Assembly (NCBI RefSeq): GCF_036373705.1
Contig: NC_089869.1
Span: 17,001,550 to 17,065,549 of the forward strand
DNA: 64,000 nt
Origin: Amia ocellicauda
Taxonomy: Eukaryota; Chordata; Actinopteri; Amiiformes; Amiidae
Direction: 5' to 3'
Shown here: in pieces, positions 52,372-63,688 of the stretch
Position numbering within the stretch: the first letter of the stretch is position 1
Layout of the letters: every line of letters starts with the position of its first letter
The notes under the pieces: model-generated
Told to the model about the DNA's origin: nothing
The model's input: the letters and a program-made list of their open reading frames with translations, nothing else
The model's database searches: none
Translations under genes and position numbers: made by a program

Positions 52372-52703
52372 GTCCCCACAAACACTAGGAAGAAATATTG
52401 GATGTCTTTCAGCTTCTCCTGATTTGTAGTGTTTCAAGGTTCAGACAGTGAACTTTGATAAACTGTTAACTGCCAGCTGTTTCACTTCTCGATTTGCCAC
52501 AGGTCCTACTAACAGCAGTTCCACATGAGGAATAATGTTTAAGTGAATAATATATTTTCCCTGAAAACCCTCCAACATATTACAATAATCTTAGAAATAT
52601 AATGTAAAAAACGTCTTTAGTTTTCAATGGAAATAGTGGAATAAACACATATATAATGTAAGGTTAATTTTAAAACAAATAAATGCTAAATAAGGCTAAT
52701 ATA
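51723..52703 (+). repeat. Dispersed repeat copy B, carrying two insertions
   Basis: A tandem relative of 49877-50532. It carries the 208-bp MITE at 52123-52330, and its right end is interrupted at GGCTAATATA by the Tc1-like element starting at 52704. Copy A has neither insertion. Confidence 0.85.
52123..52330. mobile_element. 208-bp MITE of the CACCRATCAGCC Tc1-like family
   Basis: The TA-flanked ends CACCGATCAGCCATAACATT and GTTATGGCTCATCGGTG enclose only the two terminal regions of the larger element at 55899-56796. Its right part still shows the last transposase codons (GGCAAAAGGGGGACC). It is a deletion derivative. Confidence 0.9.
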
Positions 52704-54170
52704 CAGTGGCTCTCAAAAGTATTCACCCCCCTTGGACTTTTTCACGTCATTGTCCATGCATGAATTCAGAATGGATTTAATCTGGAGTTTTTGCCATTGA
52801 TCAACACAGAAAATGTCGATAATGTGAAAGTGAAAAATATAATCTGCAAATTGTTCTAAATAAATTACAAATACAAAACAGAAAATACTTGAATGTATAA
52901 GTAATCACCCCTTTGTTATGACACACCTGACTGAGCTGTGATGAAACCAACTGTCTTTAGAAGTCACGTAATTAGTTGAATGAAGTCCACCTCTGTGCAA
53001 TTGAGGTGTGTCACATGATTTCAGGTTAAATACACCCATCTCTGGGAGGTCCCACAGTTGCTTAGTGCAATTCCTAACAACAGCTGCATCATGAAGACGA
53101 AGGAACATTCAGTGCAAATCCGGAATAAGGTTCTTCAAAAGCACCAATCAGGGGTAGGATATAAGAACATTTCCAAGGCATTGAATATCCCCCAGAGCAC
53201 AGTAAAGTCCATTTTTAAGAATTGGAGAGAATGTGGCACAACTGTGAATCTGCCTAGATCAGGCTGTCCTCAAAAACAGAGTATCCGGACGAGAAGGGCA
53301 CTAGTCAGGGAGGCCACGAAGAGACCTATGGCAACTCTAAAGGAGTTAGTCTTCCATGGCTGGGAGCTGGGAGACACCATGCATACTGCAATAATAGCCC
53401 GGGTGCTTCACAAAAGTGGCCTTTATGGGAGAGTGACTAAACAGAAGCCATTGTTGAAAGAACTTGCATCAAATCTCATCTAGAGTTTGCCAGAAGGCAT
53501 GTGGGAGACTCTGAAACCAAGTGCAGGAAGATTCTATGGTCTGATGAGACCTCAACGCTAAGCACTATATTTGGCACAAGCCTAACACCGCACATCATCC
53601 TGAGAACACCATCCCTACCGTGAAGCATGGAGGTGGCAGCATCATGCTATGGGGATGCTTCTCTGCGGCAGGGCCTGGAAACCTTGTAAAGATAGAGGGC
53701 AAAATGGATGCAGCAAAGTACAGAGAAATCCTGGAAGAAAACCTGCTGAAGTCTGCAAGAGACCTGGGACTTGGGAGAAGATTAATCTTCCAGCAGGACA
53801 ATGACCCCAAACATACAGCCAAGGCCAGACTGAAGTGGTTTAGAAACAAAAAGGTCAATATCCCGGTGTGGCCCAGTCAAAGACCCGACCTCAATCCAAT
53901 TGAGACTATGTGGAAAGAGTTGAAAATTGCTGTTCACCAAAGGTGCCCATCCAAGTTGATGGAGTTTGAGCAATTTTGCAAAGAAAAATGGGCACAAATT
54001 GTTGTGTCCAGATGTCCACAGCTGGTAGAGACTTGTCCACATAGACTCATTGCTGTAATTGCTGCCAAAGGTGCCTCTACCAAATATTGACTGAAGGGGG
54101 TGATTACTTATGCATTCAATTATTTTCTGTTTTGTATTTGTAATTAATTTAGAACAATTTGGTTATATTT
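52704..54170 (+). mobile_element. Tc1-like DD34E transposon, right end truncated
   Basis: The left end begins CAGTGGCTCTCAAAAGTATT after TA. The left terminal repeat is long (over 200 bases), and its inner part recurs inverted near 54100-54170. The outermost roughly 135 bases of the right repeat are missing: homology stops at about 54170, exactly where the inverted arm begins. Confidence 0.88.
53091..54090 (+). pseudogene. Tc1-like DD34E transposase pseudogene
   Basis: The N-terminal part starts MKTKEHSVQIRNKVLQKHQS and contains the helix-turn-helix to about 53483. The catalytic C-terminal part (53620-54090) has GGGSIMLWGCFSA, FQQDNDPKH and a slightly altered RPDLNPIETMWKE, with 34 residues between the second Asp and the Glu. 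A stop at 53481-53483 and frameshifts up to about 53620, including a damaged WSDET region, separate the two parts. Confidence 0.87.
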
Positions 54171-54324
54171 AACTGCTGTTAGTAGGACCTGTGGCAAATC
54201 GAGAATTGAAACAGCTGGCAGTTAACAGTTTATCAAAGTTCACTGTCTGAACCTTGAAACACTACAAATCAGGAGAAGCTGAAAGACATCCAATATTTTT
54301 TCCTAGTGTTTGTGGGGACATGTG

Positions 54325-54391
<67 letters not shown>

Positions 54392-55626
54392 CGATGAGCC
54401 ATAACATTATGACCACCTGCCTAATATTGTGTAGGTCCCCCTTTTGCCACCAAAACAGCCCTGACCCGTCGAGGCATGGACAAAATGTTCACTTGCTGCC
54501 TAATATATCCCACCCACTGACAGGTGCCATGATAACGAGATTATCAGTGTTATTCACTTGACCTGTCAGTGGTCATAATGTTATGGCTGATCGGTGTATA
54601 TATATATGCAAATAAAATCCTATTTATTTTGTGAGTGTCTGACAATGAACTTTTGCTATATCGGGCAATTACCTTCTGATCAATGTTTGTGAAGGACTGT
54701 GTTTTGATGTTGAAACCAGGGATTAAGTCAAATATGTTTTTCTTGATGTTAGTGACATGCCTTAGGGAAAGCTGGTATACATTAAACCAATAGTAAGACA
54801 ACATTTCTCTGTGGGGTCGGAAGACAACTGATTACAGCTTGTCTTCTAATTCCTTCAGAGCAGTAATTTTTCCAAATGAACACCTTTAACTTGACCTCTA
54901 AATCTGAAGGTGTCCAGTGACTAAGCAATCATGACTTAATTAATACACCTGATTGCTATAACTCTAGCAGGCAACATTTGGCAGGCATGTCTTACCATTA
55001 AGACTGTTTATTTCTCAAACTGTTTCCACACATGATGGTGATGGAAATGATATATATATTGTGGCACTGCGTGGGGTGGTAGCTGTGCCCGTTAGGAGTC
55101 GTGGGTCTGGACTGCTGTAATATGGGGTCGTTTAAGGGGGTTAGGCAGTGTCATCGTCAGAGTTCAGTCCGGGTCTGTTTTCCAAGTGGGGTTGACAGAC
55201 AGAAATGGGTTGTTATCCATGGTGTCAGTTAGTTTCTTTCTCTAATTTTCTCTCATCAAGTAGCTTTCGCTCACCTATTCACCCTTCACACTTTACCCTC
55301 AGGTACTTTGCATCGAGTTTTGTTTGGGGTGAGCTTTAATGCAAACGCTTAAAGCGGTACAGGTGTGGGCCCTTTGCACAGCCCGATAGGTGAGTGATGC
55401 AGTGTTTTCACTGTCATGCAGCGTGTAGAAGGGAAGATGGGCGACCGTGTTGTCCTAAATGACGTCTCTTCTTGTACCACTCCCCGCACGCTGTCACAAT
55501 ATATATTATCAAGATGTAGTGTTCTCTTCAGAATTTAACATTTAAATAACCTAATCTAAGTATATCATTAACATACTTCTTTGTTCGATAATCACTTTGA
55601 CAACAGTGTAAGATAGTGGCCAAAAG
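54171..55626. repeat. Right arm of 4.5-kb inverted duplication
   Basis: The reverse complement of 51094-52520, with a longer TA microsatellite (about 54330-54388) and a handful of substitutions. It contains inverted copies of the 208-bp MITE (54389-54596) and the 439-bp MITE. Confidence 0.9.
54389..54596. mobile_element. 208-bp MITE, inverted copy in right arm
   Basis: Same length as and reverse complement of 52123-52330, copied as part of the inverted duplication and not an independent insertion. Confidence 0.88.
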
Positions 55627-55898
55627 AGCATTGTTTACAGAAAATTATGGATCACTCCCAACACATTTTTACTCTTTTTTGATCACCATCTGCACTGATT
55701 TGTTGTCCAAGGTAGACATAACTTTTTCGACTTCTTGGAGTATACATTTTCTTTTCTTAGATTTAACAAATCTGTTAAACATTGTGGAGTCAGATTGTTG
55801 ATTTAGTATTTTTGTAGATATATTTTATAAGAGTTCTATGGGTTTCCTCAATGATTTCTTAGAGCTCTGATGATTGAGTTTTTATATATTGAATTGTA

Positions 55899-56796
55899 CA
55901 CCAATCAGCCATAACATTACGACCACTGACAGGTGAAGTGAATAACACTGATAATCTCGTTATCATGGCACCTGTCAGTGGGTGGGATATATTAGGCAGC
56001 AAGTGAACATTTTGTCCTCAAAGTTGATGTGGTAGAAGCAGGAAAATTGGGCAAGCGTAAGGATCTGAGCGACTTTGACAAGGGCCACATTGTGATGGCT
56101 AGACGACTGTGTCAGAGCATCTCCAAAACTGCAGCTCTTGTGGGGTGTTCCCGGTCTGCAGTGGTCAGTACCTATCAAAAGTGGTCCAAGGAAGGAAAAG
56201 CGGTGAACCAGCGACAGGGTCATGGGCGGCCAAGGCTCACTGATGCATGTGGGGAGCGAAGGCTGGCCCGTGTGGTCCGATCCAACAGACGAGCTACTGT
56301 AGCTCAAATTGCTGAAAGAGTTAATGCTGGTTCTGATAGAAAGGTGTCAGAACACACAGTGGGTCGCAGTTTGTTGCGTATGGGGCCGCGCAGCCGCAGA
56401 CCAGTCAGGGTGCCCATGCTGACCCCTGTCCACTGCCGAAAGCACCTACAATGGGCACGTGAGCATCAGAACTGGACCACGGAGCAATGGAAGAAGGTGG
56501 CCTGGTCTGATGAATCACGAGTTCAAGTTATTGACTTGGCCTCCAAATTCCCCAGATCTCAATCCAATCGAGCATCTGTGGAATGTGCTGGACAAACAAG
56601 TCCGATCCATGGAGGCCCCACCTCGCAACTTACAGGACTTAAAGGATCTGCTGCTAACATCTTGGTGCCAGATACCACAGCACACCTTCAGAGGTCTAGG
56701 GAAGTCCATGCCTCGATGGGTCAGGGCTGTTTTGGTGGCAAAAGGGGGACCTACACAATATTAGGCAGGTGGTCATAATGTTATGGCTGATCGGTG
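55899..56796 (+). mobile_element. Tc1-like element (CACCRATCAGCC family), 898 bp, internally deleted
   Basis: Both terminal repeats are present (CACCAATCAGCCATAACATT; GTTATGGCTGATCGGTG) with flanking TA at 55897-55898 and 56797-56798. It keeps the 5' part of the transposase and its 3' end but lacks the catalytic middle. Confidence 0.92.
56029..56778 (+). pseudogene. Transposase pseudogene with internal deletion (249-codon fused frame)
   Basis: The frame starts at a GTG (56029), which suggests a lost ATG. The helix-turn-helix half reads [18 protein letters not shown] and continues to VAWSDESR near 56510. There a deletion joins directly to the sequence encoding [21 protein letters not shown], but in another frame. 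The remaining 80 or so codons of the long frame are thus nonsense, and the true C-terminus is in frame 56459-56764. The second catalytic Asp is absent. Confidence 0.88.
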
Positions 56797-56850
56797 TATA
56801 TATCAAATTGCAGTGTGCATTATCTTGAAGTATTTCTTTGTGGTGGTTGT

Positions 56851-56890
56851 ATCAGAGAAAGAAACTGTTAAATGTGCATGAGTCGGATGG
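56851..56890 (+). repeat. 40-bp dispersed motif, copy 1
   Basis: Begins ATCAGAGAAAGAAACTGTTA and ends GAGTCGGATGG. A related, longer and more diverged block surrounds 58882-58990, and an exact inverted copy is at 59896-59935. Confidence 0.7.
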
Positions 56891-59800
56891 GACATCCACT
56901 AAAATTGATATTTAATGTCTTCAAATTCCAAATACATCTTAGCATATCTATTACAGGCAGTGTTTTGCATTCAGAATAGAGCACTCTAATGCCTATACAT
57001 ACGCAAGCACAGAGGAAGCTCATATTCTCTGCATCTTTCCAATACTTCTTGTACAACTTGTATATGATCCATCCTCTTCTGAATCCTGCTTGTTCTCTTG
57101 GTATATAAACACACATGCAAACTGATATACCAGATCAGTTTCTGATTTTATCATATGGTTTTGTCTTAATAAGCTTCATGCATGTCTCCACCAGTAGAGC
57201 TTTAAATTCCATCCATATTACAAGATTACTTTAGGCTGAAGACACACCCTGTAATTTCTGTCAGTGCAAAGGGAAAATATCAGTGTGTAGACTGACATTA
57301 TGCCTAATTAGATGTGCAGCAACATAGTGGTAGGAAGTACTAAATGCATGTAATTTTAGCATTCACATTCTTAAAGTAAACCTTATCTACTAGTAACCAT
57401 GTGACAGATTAATCACATTAAAATTCCCCCATGAAAGTATGAAAACTATTTTTTTTCTCATGGAATTTGAAAACCTAAAAATAGGTTCTTGTTTAGGAAA
57501 AAAATAATCTTTATATTTACTGATCTTGGGTAATTTCAGATCATGATGGCCATGTTATATCCTGGAAAAGAATAGGACTAGACATAGAGACTGTAACAAT
57601 TTAATTAATGTCTATTTACTGAATTGCTAACTGACTATTTTATGTCAAATATTTCAGGATCTAGTTATTATTTTACTGCTAAGCCATATTCCTGTGGATA
57701 TAGATGTTGTTCAATCTCTGTGCTTGAAAACATATAAATTCTTATTCTGAATGCCAGATCACTTTCTAGCCTATATTATTATTAACATAAATGTTAATAA
57801 TAATATGTTCTTGCTCATGTCACCAGGAGTCGCACATAATTCTCCCTGGTTACGATGGTATAATGGAAATGCTAAATCCACCACAGTAAACAAGGCTGGC
57901 TGTAAAATTCAACACATGTGGTGTGTGTCTCCATCTACTGCCCAATTGCATTACTACAGTTACAACATAAGAACATATCTACCCTTTCTTAACTCTTGTA
58001 TAGGACGAGCTATCATACACAAACCTGTGTAATACATGGCTGTTGTATTACGGTGTAAATCATCAAGTTTTTAATCCACAACTTGCTTTTTTAAAACTAC
58101 TTATGCTCACAATTAATACCCTATATAAGGCTCATCATGTTATTATTTTATTTATTTATTTTGTATTACAAATGACTCATTTAATGTAAAGTTGCCTTTA
58201 TTGACTTATTATAATATATGTGCTATAATATTTCTCCATAAACAAACGGAAACGTTTTGTATTGTTTGTTCAACACCTTTCAGAAACTGTATTTATTAAT
58301 ATCGTGGTCGATGTTGGCTGTAGTCGAGCACTGCTGTACGAGATGACGTGGTGCAGGTGAGATGGTGCCACCGCCAGCTGATGGATTAATACGTCACAAT
58401 GACACAATGCTGTACTATCGCCCCAGCAATGACATGAGCATGACGCAATACAAACATGTCGTACACCGGGATCTAGTGCAGCCAACAAGTGGATCAAATA
58501 TCAATAGCATTGGCTTCTAAAATCGACACAACGTTTGAGTAATAATACATCAATTAACAAAACTTTGAATGAAGAATACATTGAATTAAATAATAACTAA
58601 TTATAAAATGCACACTATTGCATAGTTCGTTTTTCCCGTTTGGGTGAGATGTTTGTTATCAATCCATACAACTGGAAAATCCCTTCTCCTAAACTGGGGT
58701 AGTAAAGGTCAATCAGATCTGTTTGCAATGTGTATTGTTTTAACAACAGATGGCACTATTGTGAAATGCCCTGCCGGACAAACATTACAATTGATTATGT
58801 AATTCGTAATTGCAGTTCCAAATGAAGTGTTTCTGATAGTATTGACTTTTAAGATCAGCAATATCTGGCTTTAATGGTTATATCAGAAAGAGAAAGAAAC
58901 CTGTTAAATGCGCCCGTGTCCGATGGGACATCCATCAGAATGGACATTTCATGTCTTACGTCTTACTTCTCTATCACAGAGTGTGTTTTGCGATCAGAAT
59001 AAAGCAATCTAATGTCTGATTTTAGCTACGTTTTTCGCCTGTATAATGGCACAAAATACAGCAATTAACATTTTGGATATACGCTCTAATTTCACCTCAA
59101 ATATGCGCCCCCACCAAAAAAAACAAACAAAACAAAATCGTAATGTATCAGCTGGGGTATCTGGGGCGGAATTATTGGTTACATGTATTCCATTAGGATA
59201 ATGACAGATCGTTTAAAACTATGTGTATATTTTAAGAATAAAATGTAATGCCAGCTCTGTACAGTGATTTTTCCTATTACAATTAAATATATCTATTTTT
59301 ACACACTTTACAGACTATAATATGATACACATTCAAAACATTACAAAGTTATATACATAATTTTGCCTATTCCAGTTGGAAACCCACTCTTCACAGTTTG
59401 CTTTCTTGCAGTACCCCAATCTAATTAATTAATTAGTTACACAACGGTTGATGCCTGTTGGAAGGAGCTGCCAGAACTGATATTAGCCCGATATTACAAT
59501 ACATTTAATTGGAAATGTGCTAATTATTTTGCTCCCTTCATAGTAATGAACATTTAATGCTAAAATATCGATATTTTAATTAATTCATTAATCAGTTAGG
59601 ATCTATTTCTTAACACTTAATTCGTTTTTTTAAATCTGGATGAAGTGTGATTGTTTATATATTATATGTTTCGACTAATTAAATCAAATTTATTTTACGT
59701 TTGTTTAATAATTAACTCAATGGGACTAAATAGGACTACATCAATAGCTCCAGTTATTTGATCTATCAAGATCATTCAACGTCCCCCCTCTCAGAATAGA

Positions 59801-59895
59801 TATTTCTTTCTTTCATTTTTAAGATTCAGAATATGGAGTATTTAATAGAGATATGTCATATTTACAATATGGGACCCTGGTCACCTCTTCATCTT

Positions 59896-59935
59896 CCATC
59901 CGACTCATGCACATTTAACAGTTTCTTTCTCTGAT
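59896..59935 (-). repeat. 40-bp dispersed motif, copy 3 (inverted)
   Basis: Exact reverse complement of 56851-56890; the similarity stops abruptly on both sides. Confidence 0.7.
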
Positions 59936-60118
59936 CTTCATTATCTCCAGAATTTTTGTCATATGTAATTAACAGCTGCATTTGACTAAATGCACATTTA
60001 TATTTGTGTGATTATATATGTATGCGTGTCTTTTTCCCCCACATACCTTACATACATTAAAAAACCAACAATATTTTCGATTCCGTTAATAATGAAGATC
60101 CGTTGTTTTCATTGTTTT

Positions 60119-60119
<1 letters not shown>

Positions 60120-60160
<41 letters not shown>

Positions 60161-60330
60161 GACAGCCCGACCCGTTCAACGAGAAAGAATTGCATTTCAA
60201 TCAATGAAAGCATGTATAATTTGATTTTATCTGTGAAACATTTTTTCCTCTTTCCACGTTTCTGAAGTTTCCGACTTGTACCTATATAAACTAACATTGA
60301 GCGATACTGAATTTGTAACAGGTTTGGCGG

Positions 60331-60383
<53 letters not shown>

Positions 60384-60455
60384 GTATGTCTTAGCAGACG
60401 CCCTTGTGCAGAGTATACACTATATATGCATACTGGTGTACACATAGGCTACACG

Positions 60456-60521
<66 letters not shown>

Positions 60522-60565
60522 CAATACAATACAATACAATACAATACAATACAATTACAATAAAA
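60120..60565. repeat. Microsatellite cluster upstream of WNT8B
   Basis: In order: (CA)n then (TA)n at 60120-60160; (TTA)n at 60329-60383 running into a SINE-like TTAGCAGACGCCCTTG tail; (CA)n at 60461-60490; (TA)n at 60497-60521; and a pentanucleotide (ACAAT)n at 60520-60555. Open frames through it are artefacts. Confidence 0.9.
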
Positions 60566-60689
60566 AAAAACTACAAACTCTCATCCCCTTGGTTTCCAAA
60601 TCACATCTGAGGTTAACACATTACAATACATGAAGGTCAGTAATGTCTCATCTTTGTCCCTAGCCTGTATGAACCCTTTCCAGCCGCCG

Positions 60690-60949
60690 GGTCGGGCGCT
60701 GCTCTGGGGCTGCTGTGCCTGTTTGCCTCCCGGAGCCCCGGGACGCCCTTTTGATCAATTCAATCCCTGCTCGGGACTCGGGCCTGATTGGCTGGGAGAG
60801 TTACAAGGGGAATATCTTTAATTAAGCAGATAATCTCTGGTTGGGATGAGAGGAGCTCCATTTCACATCCCCTCGGCTCTCACACAAGACCTTCAACCTC
60901 ATAAACTGCGTGTAGGTGTAGGTCCCTCTGCGGAGACCCTCTGGTCAAC
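60690..60949 (+). promoter_or_regulatory. WNT8B: WNT8B promoter region and 5' UTR
   Basis: A GC-rich block at about 60680-60790 precedes the start codon. It has an inverted CCAAT box at 60787-60791 (CTGATTGGCTGG) and a CTTTTGATCAA sequence near 60748, loosely like a TCF/LEF site. No clear TATA box is visible. The transcription start is not defined. Confidence 0.5.
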
Positions 60950-61289
60950 ATGTTTCTCTATCTGGATTTGTGTTACTACGTTTTTATTTTAATGGCCCAC
61001 ACGAAGACCTGTTACAGTTGGTAAGTTGGGTTGTATTAAAAGGGGGGACGTTGGGTTCGGCCCAAGATAGACTATTCAAAATATATTTTGAATAATATAT
61101 AGTAGGCAATTGGTGTCTTAAAAAGTCAAGAATGAATCAAACATGCAGGCCTAATGGCTGTCTTAATTTGAAAATTATATAGGTTTTGCTTTCACGTCGG
61201 CTATTAAAACTGGGACATGACATGGGTATGTATTTGAACACATTATCAGTAAGTTACGTAATAATGTCCCAATAATGTTAATGATGATG

Positions 61290-61344
<55 letters not shown>

Positions 61345-63688
61345 CTTTAATAATACAGAGATCTGCTTTCTCTTGATCTCTGTCACATCAGTAACATGGG
61401 GCAGAAGTAGGTTAATTGTAATACAGGTATTTGTAGCTCCTTTTCTGATTAATTAATAATTAATACTACTTATCCGTTAGTTATTGTTTAATACAGATGT
61501 ATTACATTTTAACTATTAACTGCCAATTAAAATATCAAGATCTCGACTTGTCCTTTTAGGGTTGATCTTAAACATTTACGCAGTTTAATGTATTTGATCA
61601 AATCAGGCACAGCAACTAGTCTAAGAATAATTTTGTAACATGCTTTGTTATAAATCATAAACAATAAAACTTTAATAAAATTTTTGTCAAATCTAATGCC
61701 TAAAAATATAAAATGCGTGTTTTAATTTAATGTAAAAAGCGCAGATAAGATAAATACGAAATACTGCAGAGGCGATTTAAATCTGAAATGGGTAAATACA
61801 ATTTCATTTGTTTTGCAATACCATAAAGCCAATATCAATTGAAACGACTTAGTTAATTAATGTTAATGAATTAATTTTAAATTGTTTTTATAATGATGAG
61901 GTGTAGCTGATCTCAACCAAATCTTGTTCCAATAATAACCTAAATAAATCTCAAGCCTGGAATGATCCTACTTGTTGAGATCTGCTCCAGTGAGTTTATA
62001 ACAAAAAAAGAAGAAAATCCCAAATTCCAGGGATTCGCTGAAGGACATTTTGCTTCTGGGAGTTAATGGTTTGCTCTGTCTTCCAGGTCAGTGAATAATT
62101 TTCTGATGACTGGCCCAAAGGTAAGCCAATTTCTTTTGATCTTTTTTCCAGACTTCTACTTCATGAGAAAATGAAACATATTCCAGAATGCACATATGCA
62201 CAAAAAAAAAAAGTTATTTTTCGTATTTAATACATTCTGTGCTATGCTGGGGAGGAGACTGACAAATAATTGTAGCTTTTCACTTATTCATGATTGCCTT
62301 TCTTCTAATTTGTTACATAATACAGTGACATATTTTTAATATTTTAAATCGAATGAAATGTACAAACTGTTTCTACTTCAGACTGACCTCTGTCTAGAAT
62401 TGATATGCTTATTTTATTTTTCGTTGCAGTCATTTCTTGTAAAATCTTTGCATGCTATCCAAAAGAGAATTGGAATTTCTAGTCTTTAGGAAAAGCCTAT
62501 TAATCTGTACATATCTTAGATATGAAAGGATTGTGTAGCTTTAGTGGGTGGTCATCATTAGCACAACAGATGCCTGTGAGAGGGGGTGTAGTTCAGTCTG
62601 GTTGAAGCCACTTAAGACTTATTAGTATGTATCATTTACTTTCTCATTGTCAGTGTAGAGATTCAATTGACAAGGGAGAACCAAGTTAAAAATCAACAAG
62701 TTTAACAAACTAGTCACTACTAGTAAAGTAAACATTAAGATTCCTAATATTTAATAAAACTCTCTAAAATTCTCTACATCTATAATATAAAATGATTCAA
62801 GTTCACTTACGTATGAAATCATAAGGTATGTGGTAAGGGGAAGGCATTAGTTACAGATGAAAATATGTGAAGCTAATCTGCTTAAATAGTTCATTAGTTT
62901 TATTATAATCACCATTTCACACTTTTAAATATAATTTCATAATGTAAATACTAAGACTTGATTCATAACATTGTTTTTGAAATGGTGCATCTGTTACAAC
63001 AGCCAGACCAACACTCTCAAAGAGAATGGACCAGACAACATCTAGTGTTTTCATTTCAACTTGACATCATTGTGAACTTTACTCGATGATTAATTGGCCT
63101 TCTCTGCACACAATATGCCTAATTAATTGGCACCCGTTAATCTATAAATTAATGTTATGCGGAGCTCCTAATTGTTTAATCTGCTGCATATTTGTGACCC
63201 TTTGTCATGCTGGTGGTACCAAAGGCCCGTACTGTCTTTGGTACAGTTTTTAGCTGCCAAGACTGGAATTAATTACAACGAAGGCTGAAACTGGACAGCT
63301 TCATATAAATCAGTATGTTTAGGCATTAACTGAAGATTCTGTCCATTGAAATCTGTGGTTGTGGTTGTTTTTATCAATTAATTTTTGCTGTATTGATGCT
63401 TGCCTCCTGGCCAGGTCGTCATTGTTTATGAGAATTGGTGCTCAATTGACTAACCTGGCTATATAAAGGTTAAATAAATAAAAATCTGTGTATGACATGA
63501 GTGATAACTGACTTGCAGGTATGATTTATTTGTTCCAATTGACTTGCAGGCCTATTTAATCTACTCCAGCAGCGTGGCCGCAGGGGCTCAAAGCGGAATA
63601 GAGGAGTGCAAGTATCAGTTCGTGTGGGATCGCTGGAACTGTCCAGAGAGGGCCCTGCAACTGTCCACACACAGTGGACTCAGGAGCG
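60950..63688 (+). CDS. WNT8B: WNT8B, secreted Wnt ligand (first three coding exons; gene continues past window)
   Basis: Coding exons 60950-61020, 62087-62120 and 63550-63688 have GT-AG borders and join in frame (phases 2, 0, 1). The product begins MFLYLDLCYYVFILM, a hydrophobic signal peptide, then SWSVNNFLMTGPKAYLIYSS. The third exon holds VAAGAQSGIEECKYQFVWDRWNCPERALQLS, which carries the first conserved Wnt cysteines and is nearly identical to vertebrate WNT8B. Known role: a lipid-modified secreted ligand of canonical Wnt/Frizzled signalling, important in forebrain patterning. About 81 residues of some 350 are visible; the palmitoleoylation site and most cysteines lie beyond the window. 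The second exon is only 34 bases. The SCD-WNT8B neighbourhood matches human. Confidence 0.95.
61021..62086 (+). other. WNT8B: WNT8B intron 1
   Basis: AT-rich, with an (ATT)n microsatellite at about 61290-61344. Nothing else is recognised. Confidence 0.8.
62121..63549 (+). other. WNT8B: WNT8B intron 2
   Basis: It contains a stretch at about 63095-63215 dense in TAATTA/ATTAATT homeodomain-type cores next to less AT-rich sequence. This could be a conserved non-coding enhancer, but that is inference only. Confidence 0.6.

Larger units (their letters stand above)
51094..52520. repeat. Left arm of 4.5-kb inverted duplication
   Basis: This 1427-bp segment is repeated in reverse complement at 54171-55626 with very few substitutions outside TA microsatellites. 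It contains a 439-bp MITE (51221-51659), most of repeat copy B and a 208-bp MITE (52123-52330). The two arms enclose a truncated Tc1-like transposon. Confidence 0.9.
56799..59980. other. Intergenic, upstream of WNT8B
   Basis: No gene is recognised. A 40-base motif at 56851-56890 recurs imperfectly at about 58882-58935 and perfectly inverted at 59896-59935. A CpG-enriched patch with a TACGTCAC site lies at about 58310-58480. Confidence 0.5.

Noticed and set aside
51094-55626. Inverted arms as a sequencing fold-back artefact
   Set aside because: The arms differ by substitutions and microsatellite length and are separated by a unique 1.65-kb centre, which a missed-adapter artefact would not give; long-read checking is still advised.
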